From NCBI GenBank assembly GCA_038534195.1, contig JBCAXE010000001.1:1-64000 (forward strand): DNA of 64,000 nt, given 5' to 3'. Each line of letters starts with the position of its first letter. Position 1 is the first letter of the stretch. The translations under genes and the position numbers were made by a program. Below are positions 24,875-33,733 of this stretch, in pieces. This DNA is from JAJFFW01 sp038534195 (GTDB taxonomy: Bacteria > Pseudomonadota > Alphaproteobacteria > Caulobacterales > Parvularculaceae). The notes beneath the pieces were generated by a model. The model was not told the DNA's origin, did no database searches, and was given only the letters and a program-made list of their open reading frames with translations.

Positions 24875-25294
24875 ATGATGAAAGTCGCAATGAAAACCGT
24901 CGCCGTGATCGCCCTCATTTTCGCCGCCGCGTGCGCAGGCGACGCCCCGCCGCCAACGGATGAGCCCGCCGAACCGGTGCGGATCACCAAGTTGCCGGCG
25001 CCGGCAAAACCGGTCGACCGCCAGCCCGGCGACGCCAAGAAACGCACCATCAAAGACCTTGATCTCGGCTGGTGTTCAAAGCCCGTCTATTGCGGCGATC
25101 TCGGCAAGATCGACTGTAATTCGGCCGCCGATGGACCGCTTTATTATTTCCGCAAGGAAGACGGGGTCATCGTCAGCACCTGCGGCGGCGCCTGCATGGT
25201 GTTTTCCGACGATCCCGACCACCCCTGTCGGACCATGTGCCCACCGCCGGAATGGACATGCGCCGGCGCTGGACAATTGGGTCAGCCGCAATGA
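24875..25294 (+). CDS. Putative lipoprotein, cysteine-rich
   Basis: A 139-residue protein with a basic start, a hydrophobic stretch and a lipobox-like FAAACAGD (Cys near residue 22), followed by a Pro/Asp-rich linker. The mature part has eight cysteines (GWCSKPVYCGDL, KIDCNSA, STCGGACMVF, HPCRTMCPPPEWTCAG), suggesting several disulfides in the periplasm. I do not recognise a family. A second ATG three bases downstream is equally good. Ribosome site GGGGAG is 7 bp upstream. Confidence 0.7.
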   Translation: MMKVAMKTVAVIALIFAAACAGDAPPPTDEPAEPVRITKLPAPAKPVDRQPGDAKKRTIKDLDLGWCSKPVYCGDLGKIDCNSAADGPLYYFRKEDGVIVSTCGGACMVFSDDPDHPCRTMCPPPEWTCAGAGQLGQPQ

Positions 25295-25386
25295 AGAACA
25301 GCGCCGCCTCTTCATTTTCGCTGAAGAAACCCTATTTCTTAAGGCGAACCCGCTTAGTGAATTGTAAGAGTTGAGGGAATAGTCTT

Positions 25387-26307
25387 TTGGCGAAAAACCC
25401 ATATAGCGTTTTGGGGCTGACGGCGTCTGCGAGCGATTCTGAGATTCGCGCCGCCTTCCGCAAGCTCGCCAAGCAGTATCATCCGGACCGCAATCCCGAT
25501 GACAAGGCGGCCGAGGAGAAATTCAAGGAAATCTCGGCCGCGTTCGACATTGTCGGCGACGCAGACAAGCGCAAACGCTTCGACCGCGGCGAGATTGACG
25601 CCGAGGGGCGCGAGCGCGGCTTTGCGGGCGGCGGCTACGGCGGCGCGCGTCCGGGCGGTTTCGGGGGCGGCGCCTACGGTTCCGCTGGCGGGCCGGGCGC
25701 TGGCGCTTCATTTGAAGATCTGGGCGACATCTTTTCGGACCTTTTCGGCGGACGCCGCGCCAACGCCATGCGCGGGCGCGATCTACGCTACCGGCTGGAA
25801 GTCGATTTCCTCGACGCTGCGCTCGGCGCGAAAAAACGCGTGACCATGCCCGACGGACGCAATCTCGATCTGACCGTGCCGGCGGGCCTCGAAGACGGCC
25901 AGACCCTGCGGCTGCGCGGACAGGGCGAGCCCGGCCATGGCGGCGCGCCCGCGGGCGACGTCTACGTGGAAGTCAAAGTGAAGCCGCATCGCCAGTTCGA
26001 ACGCAAGGGCGACGACATCCATGTGGAAGCGCCGATCGGGCTGGCGGAAGCCGTCCTCGGCGGAAAAGTCACGGTACCGACGATTTCCGGCGACGTCTCC
26101 GTGACAGCGCCGAAAAACGCGAGCTCCGGGACGGTCCTCCGCCTGAAAGGCCGCGGGATCAAGAAGAGCGCCGGCGTCGCAGGCGATCAGTATGTGAAAC
26201 TGAAAATCGTGCTGCCCGAGGGCGGCGACAAGGAGCTGGAAGCCTTTGTCCGCCGCTGGAAGCCAGACGCGGCGGCGAAGTCCCGCACGGACGCTGAGAG
26301 CGTTTAA
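25387..26307 (+). CDS. DnaJ-type co-chaperone with J and C-terminal domains (CbpA-like)
   Basis: A 306-residue J-domain protein. J domain at residues 1-68 with the HPDRN motif that stimulates DnaK, a Gly-rich linker (about 75-115), then the DnaJ C-terminal substrate-binding domains (LDLTVPAGLEDGQTLRLRGQG; VPTISGDVSVTAPKN). It lacks the four-repeat zinc finger of DnaJ, which fits CbpA/DjlA-like class B. The start is TTG at 25387, with a GAGGGAA ribosome site about 8 bp upstream; no ATG fits the J-domain boundary. It may act as an alternative DnaK partner. Confidence 0.9.
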   Translation: MAKNPYSVLGLTASASDSEIRAAFRKLAKQYHPDRNPDDKAAEEKFKEISAAFDIVGDADKRKRFDRGEIDAEGRERGFAGGGYGGARPGGFGGGAYGSAGGPGAGASFEDLGDIFSDLFGGRRANAMRGRDLRYRLEVDFLDAALGAKKRVTMPDGRNLDLTVPAGLEDGQTLRLRGQGEPGHGGAPAGDVYVEVKVKPHRQFERKGDDIHVEAPIGLAEAVLGGKVTVPTISGDVSVTAPKNASSGTVLRLKGRGIKKSAGVAGDQYVKLKIVLPEGGDKELEAFVRRWKPDAAAKSRTDAESV

Positions 26308-26393
26308 CCATAAATCGGCGCCCGATTTGTCGTATCGTGAAAAAGAGCGTATTATCAAAGAGCTGTCGGGCGCACATGGCGCATTATGGTTAA
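26304..26393. promoter_or_regulatory. Paired inverted TTAACCAT motifs and small hairpin
   Basis: TTAACCAT at 26304-26311 overlaps the stop of the J-domain gene. Its reverse complement ATGGTTAA lies at 26386-26393, 50 bp before the next gene. Both match the CtrA-associated octamer. Between them, AAATCGG-CGC-CCGATTT (26312-26328) forms a small hairpin that could end the upstream transcript. Confidence 0.4.
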
Positions 26394-26442
26394 CGCCGCG
26401 CCCCGCAGAAGTTTGGGCGGCGGGACAGAAGACTTCGTTGGC

Positions 26443-27906
26443 ATGACAGAAACGATCAGGACAATTGCGCCGGAAAAGATGGCGCGCTTGATGGCCTTTC
26501 TGGGCGCGCTGCCGCCAATTGCGGCGCGAAAGCTGTTCGGCGTTCTGGAGCTGGACAAGGCGAGCGGCGGCGAGGGTTTGCCGTATACGGAGATGTTGGC
26601 CGCTTTGCGCGACCGCCTGTTCAAGGAAGACGCGCCGTTCCCGAAACGGCCTGTGACCGCACAACGGCTCTTTTTCGAACCGTTCGAAGACTTCTTTATC
26701 GCCCAGCGTTCAGGCAAGAAACGGCGCGCCCGGATTGCGCGATCCTCGATTGCGCCGATTTGGGCGTTGATCCAGTCGGACCCCGCCTGCGCCAGCGCTG
26801 CACGCGCCAGCAAAAAACTCAATGAGGCGCTCGCCGCAGGGGCGGCGCCGGACGAAGAAGAAAATTCCGAACAGTCAATTTCAACGCTCACGGAAGGTTT
26901 TTTCAACGCCGCCGGTCAGGGCGTCGGGCGCATTGTTTCCCATGCGCAGGCTGATGAGACTTATCGCGCGCATTTAAGCGAGACTTTGGGCGGTGCAGCA
27001 GCGTTCCACGATTTGCTGGAATTGCAATTGATGTTGTCCGGCGCAAGCCACTTAACGGCGATGCAACAGAGTTTTCCAAAGCCGGTCTCTTCCTTGACTG
27101 AAGAGGATTACTTTAAAGTGCGCCAGCTTTACGCCGCTGCGCATGCCGAAGCGCCGAACGCCGCGCCCTATGTTTTGTTGTGTCTCGCCGCACGCATGGA
27201 CGCGCCCTGGCGCGCGCTCGGCGTCTATTACCATTTGACGGGGTCCGAAGATGAGGCCCTGCGCGCTGTCAAAAAGGACGCAGCCGTTATCCCCGAAGTT
27301 CTGTTCGACGATCTGGAGGGCATGGCGCGGTCAATGGAGCGCGACGCGTCCGCTGATTTTCATGCGGCGCAAGCCGGATTGCTGATCACCCACTTTGCCG
27401 ATTTCGCCGACGGTATGCAGGCTGAAGCGCGGCGCAGCAATGACAGCGTGGTGGTCAATCGGGTGGAAGCCTGCCGCGATGTGGCGGCCGATGCACTTGA
27501 GCGGTTTACGGAGCAATCAGCGGCGGCCATGCGGATGGCGATGCCGGTGCGTCATGCGGGCGGGTCGAGCCGTCTGATGGCGTTGCGGCCTGACATCGGG
27601 CGCATGGTCTCGCCCACCCTGGCGCGGGAAGGCCGCGAGGCGGCTGACTTTCTGGCGCGCATCAATGAGACGTCAAAGCGCCTCAATCGAAAATATGTCT
27701 CCAACGGGATCATCGAAGAAACCAAAGAACATGCAGTGCGCTACGCCAATGACCTCGTCCTGGAAATCCGCGCAGCGGAGGGCGAGGAGCGCACCGCCGC
27801 ACGCCGCCTTATGGATCAGACGCTTAGCCTGATCACGCCGCTCGTGGCCGCCGATGAGGTCGGTCTTATTCGCGACCGGGCGAGCGCGGCGGCGAAGTCG
27901 GTTTAG
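26443..27906 (+). CDS. Unrecognised 487-residue cytoplasmic protein
   Basis: I do not recognise this protein. It is Ala-rich and almost wholly helical, without signal peptide or membrane helix. The N-terminal part (TIAPEKMARLMAFLGALPP...ARKLFGVLELD) is followed by a charged RSGKKRRARIARSS patch, a Glu-rich linker (PDEEENSEQS), and a long helical domain with LLELQLMLSGASHL and YVLLCLAARMDAPWRALGVYY. Near the C-terminus is an EETKEHAVRYANDLVLEIRA helix. The ATG at 26443 is taken; the frame opens 19 codons earlier, across a CtrA-like motif. It is a lone gene between a J-domain gene and a hydrolase. Confidence 0.75.
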   Translation: MTETIRTIAPEKMARLMAFLGALPPIAARKLFGVLELDKASGGEGLPYTEMLAALRDRLFKEDAPFPKRPVTAQRLFFEPFEDFFIAQRSGKKRRARIARSSIAPIWALIQSDPACASAARASKKLNEALAAGAAPDEEENSEQSISTLTEGFFNAAGQGVGRIVSHAQADETYRAHLSETLGGAAAFHDLLELQLMLSGASHLTAMQQSFPKPVSSLTEEDYFKVRQLYAAAHAEAPNAAPYVLLCLAARMDAPWRALGVYYHLTGSEDEALRAVKKDAAVIPEVLFDDLEGMARSMERDASADFHAAQAGLLITHFADFADGMQAEARRSNDSVVVNRVEACRDVAADALERFTEQSAAAMRMAMPVRHAGGSSRLMALRPDIGRMVSPTLAREGREAADFLARINETSKRLNRKYVSNGIIEETKEHAVRYANDLVLEIRAAEGEERTAARRLMDQTLSLITPLVAADEVGLIRDRASAAAKSV

Positions 27907-28004
27907 GTCCGGACACAACTATCCAGACGCCCCTCTCATGAATGTGACTTCATTGTGTGCTAGTGACGCCCATATCGACCGGGCAGAGAGAGGAACGCTC
28001 CGTA

Positions 28005-29192
28005 ATGGGACAAACGAAAAAAGTCGAATTCGAAGGCAGTCAGGGAAAGCTGGCCGCAGCGCTTGAGACGCCGAGCGGCGCCCCACGCGCCTATGCGCTC
28101 TTCGCTCATTGCTTTTCCTGCACCAAAGACATCAAGGCGGCGCGCGAAGTGGCGCGCGCCTTGCGCGCCGAGGGGATCGCTGTTCTACGGTTCGACTTCA
28201 CCGGTCTTGGCGCATCGGAAGGTGATTTCGCCAATACGAACTTCTCCTCGAATGTGGACGATCTTATCAAGGCCGCCGACTTCTTGCGGGAGAATTACGA
28301 GGCCCCGAGCATTCTTATCGGGCACTCGCTTGGCGGCGCGGCGGTTATCGTGGCGGCGAAAGAGATTCCCGAGATCAAAGGCGTCGCAACCATCGCCGCG
28401 CCTGCGCACGCCGCCCATGTGATAAATCAACTGGGTGATAAGCGTGCGGAGATCGAGCGCGCAGGCGTCGCCGAGGTCGCGCTCGCCGGTCGGCCGTTTA
28501 CAATCCGCAAGCAATTCATTGAGGACCTCGAAAGTCAGACGGTGCTTGAGTGCGCGGCGGCGTTGAAAAAACCGTTGCTGGTATTGCATGGTCCGTTTGA
28601 CCAGACCGTCGGCATTGAAAATGCCTCGGAGATTTTTACGGCGGCGAAGCACCCAAAGAGCTTTGTTAGTCTCGATACGGCCGATCACTTGCTGAGCGAC
28701 GCCGCGGATGCACGATATGCGGCGAGCGTTATCGCCGCCTGGGCGGCGCGCTATGCGCTGCCCGAGGCGCCGGCGCCGTCCGGCGACGCTTTCAGGGGCG
28801 GGGCGCGGGCGGAGACGATCCCCGGCAAACGCCTCGCTCTCGCCATGTCGATCGACGGCCATCCTTACGTGATCGACGGCGGCAAGGAGGACGGCGGCGA
28901 CGGCCTCGGGCCGAACCCCACGCGCGTTGTGGAAGGCGCGCTCGCCGCCTGTTCGGCCATGACCATGCGCCTTTATGCGGACCGAAAGGGGTGGGACCTC
29001 GGGGCCATGCGCGTCACCGTCAAACGCGCCGAGGGCCAGGACGCCCACGTCTCCCGGGTCCTGGAGAAGAAAATCGAGATAGAGGGCGATCTTGACGAGA
29101 AGCAGCATGCGCGCCTCATTGAGATCGCCGGGCGCTGCCCCGTTCACCGCATGTTGAGCGAGGAAGTCACCATAATTTCGCCAAATGCCTGA
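28005..29192 (+). CDS. Alpha/beta hydrolase-OsmC fusion protein
   Basis: A 395-residue two-domain protein. Residues 1-250 form an alpha/beta hydrolase: GHSLGG with nucleophile Ser108, a putative acid at Asp199 and His228 in TADHLL. Residues 270-395 form an OsmC/Ohr-like domain with the two redox cysteines, Cys316 in LAACSAMT and Cys378 in AGRCPVHR. OsmC proteins reduce organic hydroperoxides; the hydrolase half may supply or process substrate, which is inference. Such fusions are known in Proteobacteria. The ATG at 28005 was chosen over an earlier in-frame start with no conserved sequence. Confidence 0.9.
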   Translation: MGQTKKVEFEGSQGKLAAALETPSGAPRAYALFAHCFSCTKDIKAAREVARALRAEGIAVLRFDFTGLGASEGDFANTNFSSNVDDLIKAADFLRENYEAPSILIGHSLGGAAVIVAAKEIPEIKGVATIAAPAHAAHVINQLGDKRAEIERAGVAEVALAGRPFTIRKQFIEDLESQTVLECAAALKKPLLVLHGPFDQTVGIENASEIFTAAKHPKSFVSLDTADHLLSDAADARYAASVIAAWAARYALPEAPAPSGDAFRGGARAETIPGKRLALAMSIDGHPYVIDGGKEDGGDGLGPNPTRVVEGALAACSAMTMRLYADRKGWDLGAMRVTVKRAEGQDAHVSRVLEKKIEIEGDLDEKQHARLIEIAGRCPVHRMLSEEVTIISPNA

Positions 29193-29311
29193 TTTACTGA
29201 ATGAATTTTAATTCACGAACATGGGTTTTCGTTCATCTTGCCGATGCTTAATTATTAAGTTGCGAAAACGCCAAGTATCGGGGGCGTTACAGTAAAGGAA
29301 CCGAAGGAACG

Positions 29312-30820
29312 ATGAATTTACGCCGATTGAGAACAACAAAAGGCCTTATGAGCATCTTTGCTGCGGGCGCCGCCGCCGGCGCTCTGTCAATTGGAGCGGT
29401 CAGTATGGTCGGTGAACCGGCCAACGCCCAGGCGCCGAAAGTCGTCGCGCCGCCCGCGTCGGGCAATGGCGCATTTTCATTTGCTGACATTGTCGAGGAA
29501 GTGAGCCCGTCGGTCGTCAGCATTCTCGTGGACCGCGAGGTCGATACGCCGCAAATCCCAAGCCAACTGGAAGATTTCTTCGATCGCTTTGGCGATCCGC
29601 GCGGACGCGACCGCTTTAACGATGGCGGCTCGCGCGTTCTTCAGGCGCAGGGGTCCGGCTTTTTCATCGACGATAAAGGTCACGTGGTGACCAATAACCA
29701 CGTTATCGACGGCGCGACGAAAGTGCGCGTCCTGCTCAATGACGGCGAGGAAGTGTCCGCGGAAATCGTCGGCACGGATCCGGAAACTGATCTCGCCGTC
29801 CTGAAAGTCGATAGCGACAAGAAACACCCTTATGTGGAGTTCGCTGAAGATGTGAATTTGCGCGTCGGCGACTGGGTTGTCGCGGTGGGCAACCCGTTCG
29901 GCCTTTCCGGCACGGTCACAAGCGGGATCGTCTCGGCGATCGGACGCGAGACTCCCGGCGGCAGCGGACAATTTACGGATTTCATCCAGGTGGACGCCCC
30001 GATCAACCGCGGCAATTCCGGCGGCCCCACATTCGATCTGCAGGGCCGCGTTGTGGGCGTTAACACGGCGATTTATTCCACGACCGGCGGCAGCGTCGGG
30101 ATCGGTTTCGCAATCCCCGCCAAAGTGGCCAAGTCAACCGTCGACCAGCTCATCAAAAGCGGATCGGTGACGCGCGGCTGGCTCGGCGTCCAAATTCAGG
30201 ATGTGACCGAAGACATCGCGCTGGCGCTTGGCCGCAAGCAGGCGACCGGCGCCCTCGTTGTGGAGGTGATCGACGGTACGCCGGCGCAAAAGAGCGGCCT
30301 GAAGGACGGCGATCTTATTTTGTCACTCGACGGGCGCACGCTAAAAAATTCCCGCGAGTTGACCCGGTCGATTTCAGCCCTGCCGCCCGGCGGAAAGACG
30401 AAGGTTAAAGTCCTGCGCGATGGCAAAGAAAAAGTCGTCAATGTGACGCTCGGCAAGCGCGACTCGCAGGCCGTGGTCGCTGCGAACGACAATGACAGCG
30501 GCAGCGGCGATATCGTTTCCGAAGATCTCGGATTGCGCGTGACCGAATTGAACGATGATCTGCGCGATGAGTTTCGCGTGCCGGACGGCGTTGACGGAGT
30601 TCTCGTCACAGGCGTGCGCGGCGGCAGCGCGGCCGACGATGCAGGCCTACGCAATGGCGTTGTTATCCTTCAGGTCGATGGAGAAAAGATCACCAATGCT
30701 GCGGCTCTGCGGTCCGCTATTGAAAATGCGAAAAAAGAAGGGCGCGACGCCGTCCTCCTGCGCATGCAGCTCGGCGCCGTGAAGCAATTCGGCGCCTTGT
30801 CGCTGGAAGATGCGGAATAA
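29312..30820 (+). CDS. DegP/Do-type periplasmic serine protease
   Basis: A 502-residue HtrA-family protease for damaged envelope proteins. The signal-like N-terminus (to about residue 40, ANAQA) is followed by a trypsin-like domain with His130 (TNNHVI), Asp160 (ETDLAVLKVD) and Ser236 (RGNSGGPT). Two PDZ domains follow (about 285-375 and 415-490; LGLRVTELNDDLR starts the second). The triad is complete. A response regulator/histidine kinase pair lies downstream, an arrangement that suggests envelope-stress control. Confidence 0.92.
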   Translation: MNLRRLRTTKGLMSIFAAGAAAGALSIGAVSMVGEPANAQAPKVVAPPASGNGAFSFADIVEEVSPSVVSILVDREVDTPQIPSQLEDFFDRFGDPRGRDRFNDGGSRVLQAQGSGFFIDDKGHVVTNNHVIDGATKVRVLLNDGEEVSAEIVGTDPETDLAVLKVDSDKKHPYVEFAEDVNLRVGDWVVAVGNPFGLSGTVTSGIVSAIGRETPGGSGQFTDFIQVDAPINRGNSGGPTFDLQGRVVGVNTAIYSTTGGSVGIGFAIPAKVAKSTVDQLIKSGSVTRGWLGVQIQDVTEDIALALGRKQATGALVVEVIDGTPAQKSGLKDGDLILSLDGRTLKNSRELTRSISALPPGGKTKVKVLRDGKEKVVNVTLGKRDSQAVVAANDNDSGSGDIVSEDLGLRVTELNDDLRDEFRVPDGVDGVLVTGVRGGSAADDAGLRNGVVILQVDGEKITNAAALRSAIENAKKEGRDAVLLRMQLGAVKQFGALSLEDAE

Positions 30821-30827
30821 TACTAAC

Positions 30828-30857
30828 GACCGGGCGCGCCTTCGGGCGGGCCCGGTC
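30828..30857 (+). terminator. UUCG-capped hairpin after the DegP gene
   Basis: GACCGGGC (30828-30835) pairs with GCCCGGTC (30850-30857). Inside, CGCC-TTCG-GGCG gives a stable UUCG tetraloop. No T run follows. It may partly terminate DegP mRNA or protect it while letting transcription reach the regulator gene. Confidence 0.6.
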
Positions 30858-30913
30858 TAAAGCTCGGAGACTGACGCGGTCGGCGCGGCGCCGCCTTTCA
30901 AGGGAGTAAAGTC

Positions 30914-31600
30914 ATGCGAATTCTGGTCATTGAAGACGATGATGAGGCGGCGGCGTTTGTCGCGAAAGGGTTGCGAGAAGCCGGCCACGTCGTCGATCAT
31001 GCGCTTGACGGCGAGACCGGGTCGAATATGGCGGGCGCCGGGGATTACGACGCCTACGTCATAGATCGCATGTTACCCAAGAAAGACGGCCTGACGCTTT
31101 TAACCGAACGGCGCGACGGCGGCGATCAGACGCCAGCGCTTTTTCTGTCCGCTCTCGGCGAGGTGGATGATCGCGTTAAGGGCCTTAAGGCCGGAGGCGA
31201 TGATTATCTCGTCAAGCCATATGATTTTTCCGAGCTGCTTGCGCGCGTTGAGGCCATGGGCCGCCGGCAAGCCGCGGCGCCGTCCGCGAGCGTGACGACG
31301 CGTTATCAGGTCGGCGATCTCGAGATAGACGTCATTACACGGACGGTTCGACGTGCCTCGAAAAAGATCGACCTTCAGCCGCGCGAGTTTAGACTGTTGG
31401 AATATTTAATGCGCCATGCCGGTCAGGTCGTGACGCGAACCATGCTTCTTGAAAATGTCTGGGAGTATCATTTTGATCCGCAGACGAATGTTATCGATGT
31501 TCATATCTCCAGACTGCGCTCGAAGATCGATAAGGATTTTGACAAGCCGCTCTTGAAAACGATCCGCGGCGCGGGCTATACGATTTCAGATCAGGATTGA
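30914..31600 (+). CDS. OmpR/PhoB-type response regulator
   Basis: A 228-residue DNA-binding response regulator. The receiver domain (1-115) has acidic residues EDDDE, phosphoacceptor Asp51 in YVIDRMLPKKDG, Ser in LFLSALGE and Lys in DYLVKPYD. The winged-helix domain (about 130-228) has LQPREFRLLEYLMRHAGQVV and VDVHISRLRSKID. A GGAGTAAAGTC ribosome site precedes the ATG. The cognate kinase follows after 136 bp. Confidence 0.93.
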   Translation: MRILVIEDDDEAAAFVAKGLREAGHVVDHALDGETGSNMAGAGDYDAYVIDRMLPKKDGLTLLTERRDGGDQTPALFLSALGEVDDRVKGLKAGGDDYLVKPYDFSELLARVEAMGRRQAAAPSASVTTRYQVGDLEIDVITRTVRRASKKIDLQPREFRLLEYLMRHAGQVVTRTMLLENVWEYHFDPQTNVIDVHISRLRSKIDKDFDKPLLKTIRGAGYTISDQD

Positions 31601-31736
31601 CGCTTTAACGCGAAATCCAAAGCGTCTGGCGGGAATTTCGTGTTTCGCGTAAGGCCTGATGCGAAAACAGGAAAGCCGTCTTACGCCGATGACGATTACG
31701 CTTGCGCCCCTTTCGCCCCGCCGGAGCGCTTGACCG

Positions 31737-33158
31737 ATGCTTCGCCTGCTCCGTACGACGTCGATCCGCTTTACCCTGATTTATGTGGTCGTCTTCTCAA
31801 GCGTCGTCGGCATGCTCGGATTTTATCTTTATCGGGCGACGTCCGTTTTCGAAAGCCAACAGACCGACGCCACTATCGACCGGGATATGTCGGCGCTTGC
31901 GGACTTGTTCGCCACAGAGAATGGACCGCGTAAGCTTGTTCAAGCGGTGCGCGCGCAAAGCGTCTTTCAGGGCGATGGCCTCTACATGCTTCTGACGGCC
32001 CCGTCGGGCGCTGTACTGGCAGGCAATCTCACCGCTTTACCGCCCGAAGCGCTGTCGGCGGATGAGAACTTTTTCAGCTTTACCTATGAGCGTCCGGTTC
32101 CGGGGCAGGGAGATGGCGAAGGACAAGTGGAAATCCGCGAAGGGCGCGGCAAGATTTTGCGGTTCAGTGAGGCGCAAGGCGCAGAAACTTCCTTTCTTGT
32201 CTTTGTCGCCAGGGATATTTCCGACCGGCGGAATTTGCAGAAGCGATCACAAGGCGTCATTGTACGGATTACCCTGGCGACAATCGCGCTTGGTCTTGTA
32301 ATTGGGCTCTTGTTTTCGCAGTCCCTTTTGCGCCGCGTGGATTCAGTGAACAAGACAGCCAAAGCAATCCGCGGCGGCGATCTCTCACAGCGCATCGCCC
32401 TGACGGGCGGCGGCGATGAGCTCGAAAGCCTTGCGATCAACCTCAACACGATGCTCGACCAGATCGAACGCCTGATGACGGGCATGCGGGAGGTAAGCGA
32501 TAATATCGCTCATGACTTGCGCTCGCCGCTAACGCGTATCCATAACCGTCTGTCAAACGCGCTAGAGGCGGATGCGCCCGATAAAGTCGAAATAATGCGC
32601 GCCACGCTGGCGGATTCCGACCGAATGCTTGCGACCTTCAACGCGCTTCTTTCCATTGCGCGTATTGAATCGGGCGAGGGCGCCGGGGTGATGGAGGCGA
32701 TTGATCTGGCTGCGATTGCGGAGGAAATGGCCGAGCTATACGAGCCTGCAACGCAAGATGCAGGGTTCGGTTTGACGCTCACGACACGTCCGGCGCCGCC
32801 CATCAAAGGCTCGCGCACGCTCATTTCTCAGGCGATTGCAAACCTGTTCGACAATGCATTGAAATATGCAGAAGGCGGTACGCAGATTGAAATTAGCGTC
32901 AACCGCACCGCCAAAGGCACAGTGGTTCTATCCGTCGCTGACGATGGGCCCGGCATTCCGGAAGGCGATCGATCAAATGTGTTGCGCCGCTTTGTGCGCC
33001 TGGAGACGAGCCGCACCTCGCCCGGGAGCGGGCTTGGCTTAAGCCTTGTGAGTGCGGTGGCGCGTGCGCATGGCGCAAAGCTCAAACTGAGCGGCTCCAC
33101 AGAAGACGGAACGGGCCTGCGGGTTTCATTGTATTTTCCGCCCTTTGATCGGAGTTGA
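31737..33158 (+). CDS. HAMP-containing sensor histidine kinase
   Basis: A 473-residue inner-membrane kinase: helix 12-32, a periplasmic sensor of about 135 residues, helix 173-194, a HAMP linker (RRVDSVNKTAKAIRGGDLSQ), and HisKA with His259 in NIAHDLRSPLTRIHNRL. HATPase_c has ANLFDNALKYA, DDGPGIPE and a SGLGLSLVSA G2 box. It is the likely partner of the preceding regulator. The sensed signal is unknown; the DegP gene upstream hints at envelope stress. The 136-bp gap before it holds no visible gene. Confidence 0.93.
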   Translation: MLRLLRTTSIRFTLIYVVVFSSVVGMLGFYLYRATSVFESQQTDATIDRDMSALADLFATENGPRKLVQAVRAQSVFQGDGLYMLLTAPSGAVLAGNLTALPPEALSADENFFSFTYERPVPGQGDGEGQVEIREGRGKILRFSEAQGAETSFLVFVARDISDRRNLQKRSQGVIVRITLATIALGLVIGLLFSQSLLRRVDSVNKTAKAIRGGDLSQRIALTGGGDELESLAINLNTMLDQIERLMTGMREVSDNIAHDLRSPLTRIHNRLSNALEADAPDKVEIMRATLADSDRMLATFNALLSIARIESGEGAGVMEAIDLAAIAEEMAELYEPATQDAGFGLTLTTRPAPPIKGSRTLISQAIANLFDNALKYAEGGTQIEISVNRTAKGTVVLSVADDGPGIPEGDRSNVLRRFVRLETSRTSPGSGLGLSLVSAVARAHGAKLKLSGSTEDGTGLRVSLYFPPFDRS

Positions 33159-33328
33159 CGATTTGGCGAATCACACCGTTTGCATAATCTTCAGTAAAAA
33201 CTTGAGTTTTATGGCGCCGGCTCTCTTGCGCCGATGAATAAATCAGTTTTGGGTCTGGCTTAAGTCGTTCATGAAACGGCTCAATCAGCGGAACAAATAC
33301 CGCGCCATCCATTCGAGGAAGTAGCAAG
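33159..33328 (+). promoter_or_regulatory. Intergenic region ahead of HU, with a small palindrome
   Basis: A 170-bp gap. It contains the palindrome AAAACT-TG-AGTTTT (33197-33210), which could end the kinase transcript or act in regulation. The HU gene's GAGGAAG ribosome site lies at the right edge. No gene is apparent. Confidence 0.35.
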
Positions 33329-33613
33329 ATGAGCAAAGCAGATTTTATCGCAAATGTCGCTGAAGCCGGAGACATGAGCAACGCTGAAGCAAAGCGCGTG
33401 GTCGAACTTGTGTTCGGCGAAATCGAGGCGGGCCTGAAGCGCAGCAAGAAAGAAGGCAAGTACCAAATTGGAACCTTTGGTACGTTTACAGTGACGAAGC
33501 GTCCGGCGCGCAAAGGGCGTAATCCGCGCACTGGCGAAGAGATCAAGATCAAAGCCTCACGCAGCCTGCGTTTCCGCCCTGCGTCCAACTTAAAGACTGC
33601 TGCTGGCTGCTGA
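33329..33613 (+). CDS. hup: HU-family histone-like DNA-binding protein
   Basis: A 94-residue HU-type dimeric nucleoid protein that bends DNA. It starts MSKADFIANVAEAGDMSNAE and has the signature GTFGTFTVTKRPARKGRNPR with the DNA-binding arm (TGEEIKIKASRSLRFRP). A strong GAGGAAG ribosome site precedes it, and it is monocistronic, ended by a clear terminator. The C-terminus NLKTAAGC has a final cysteine, which is unusual but harmless. Exact paralogue (HU-alpha or HU-beta) cannot be told. Confidence 0.93.
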   Translation: MSKADFIANVAEAGDMSNAEAKRVVELVFGEIEAGLKRSKKEGKYQIGTFGTFTVTKRPARKGRNPRTGEEIKIKASRSLRFRPASNLKTAAGC

Positions 33614-33636
33614 TCTAGCTGGCCCCATATTTTTGC

Positions 33637-33673
33637 AAAGCCGCAAGTGCCCTCGGGCTTTTGCGGCTTTTTT
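33637..33673 (+). terminator. Rho-independent terminator of the HU gene
   Basis: AAAGCCGCAA (33637-33646) pairs with TTGCGGCTTT (33661-33670), with an inner stem GCCC/GGGC (33649-33658), and a run of T residues follows. Textbook intrinsic terminator. Confidence 0.93.
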
Positions 33674-33733
33674 GTGCTTGCGGTCACGGTCAATAGAGCG
33701 TGAAATAATCACGTAGTTTGTCAGGACGATCGA

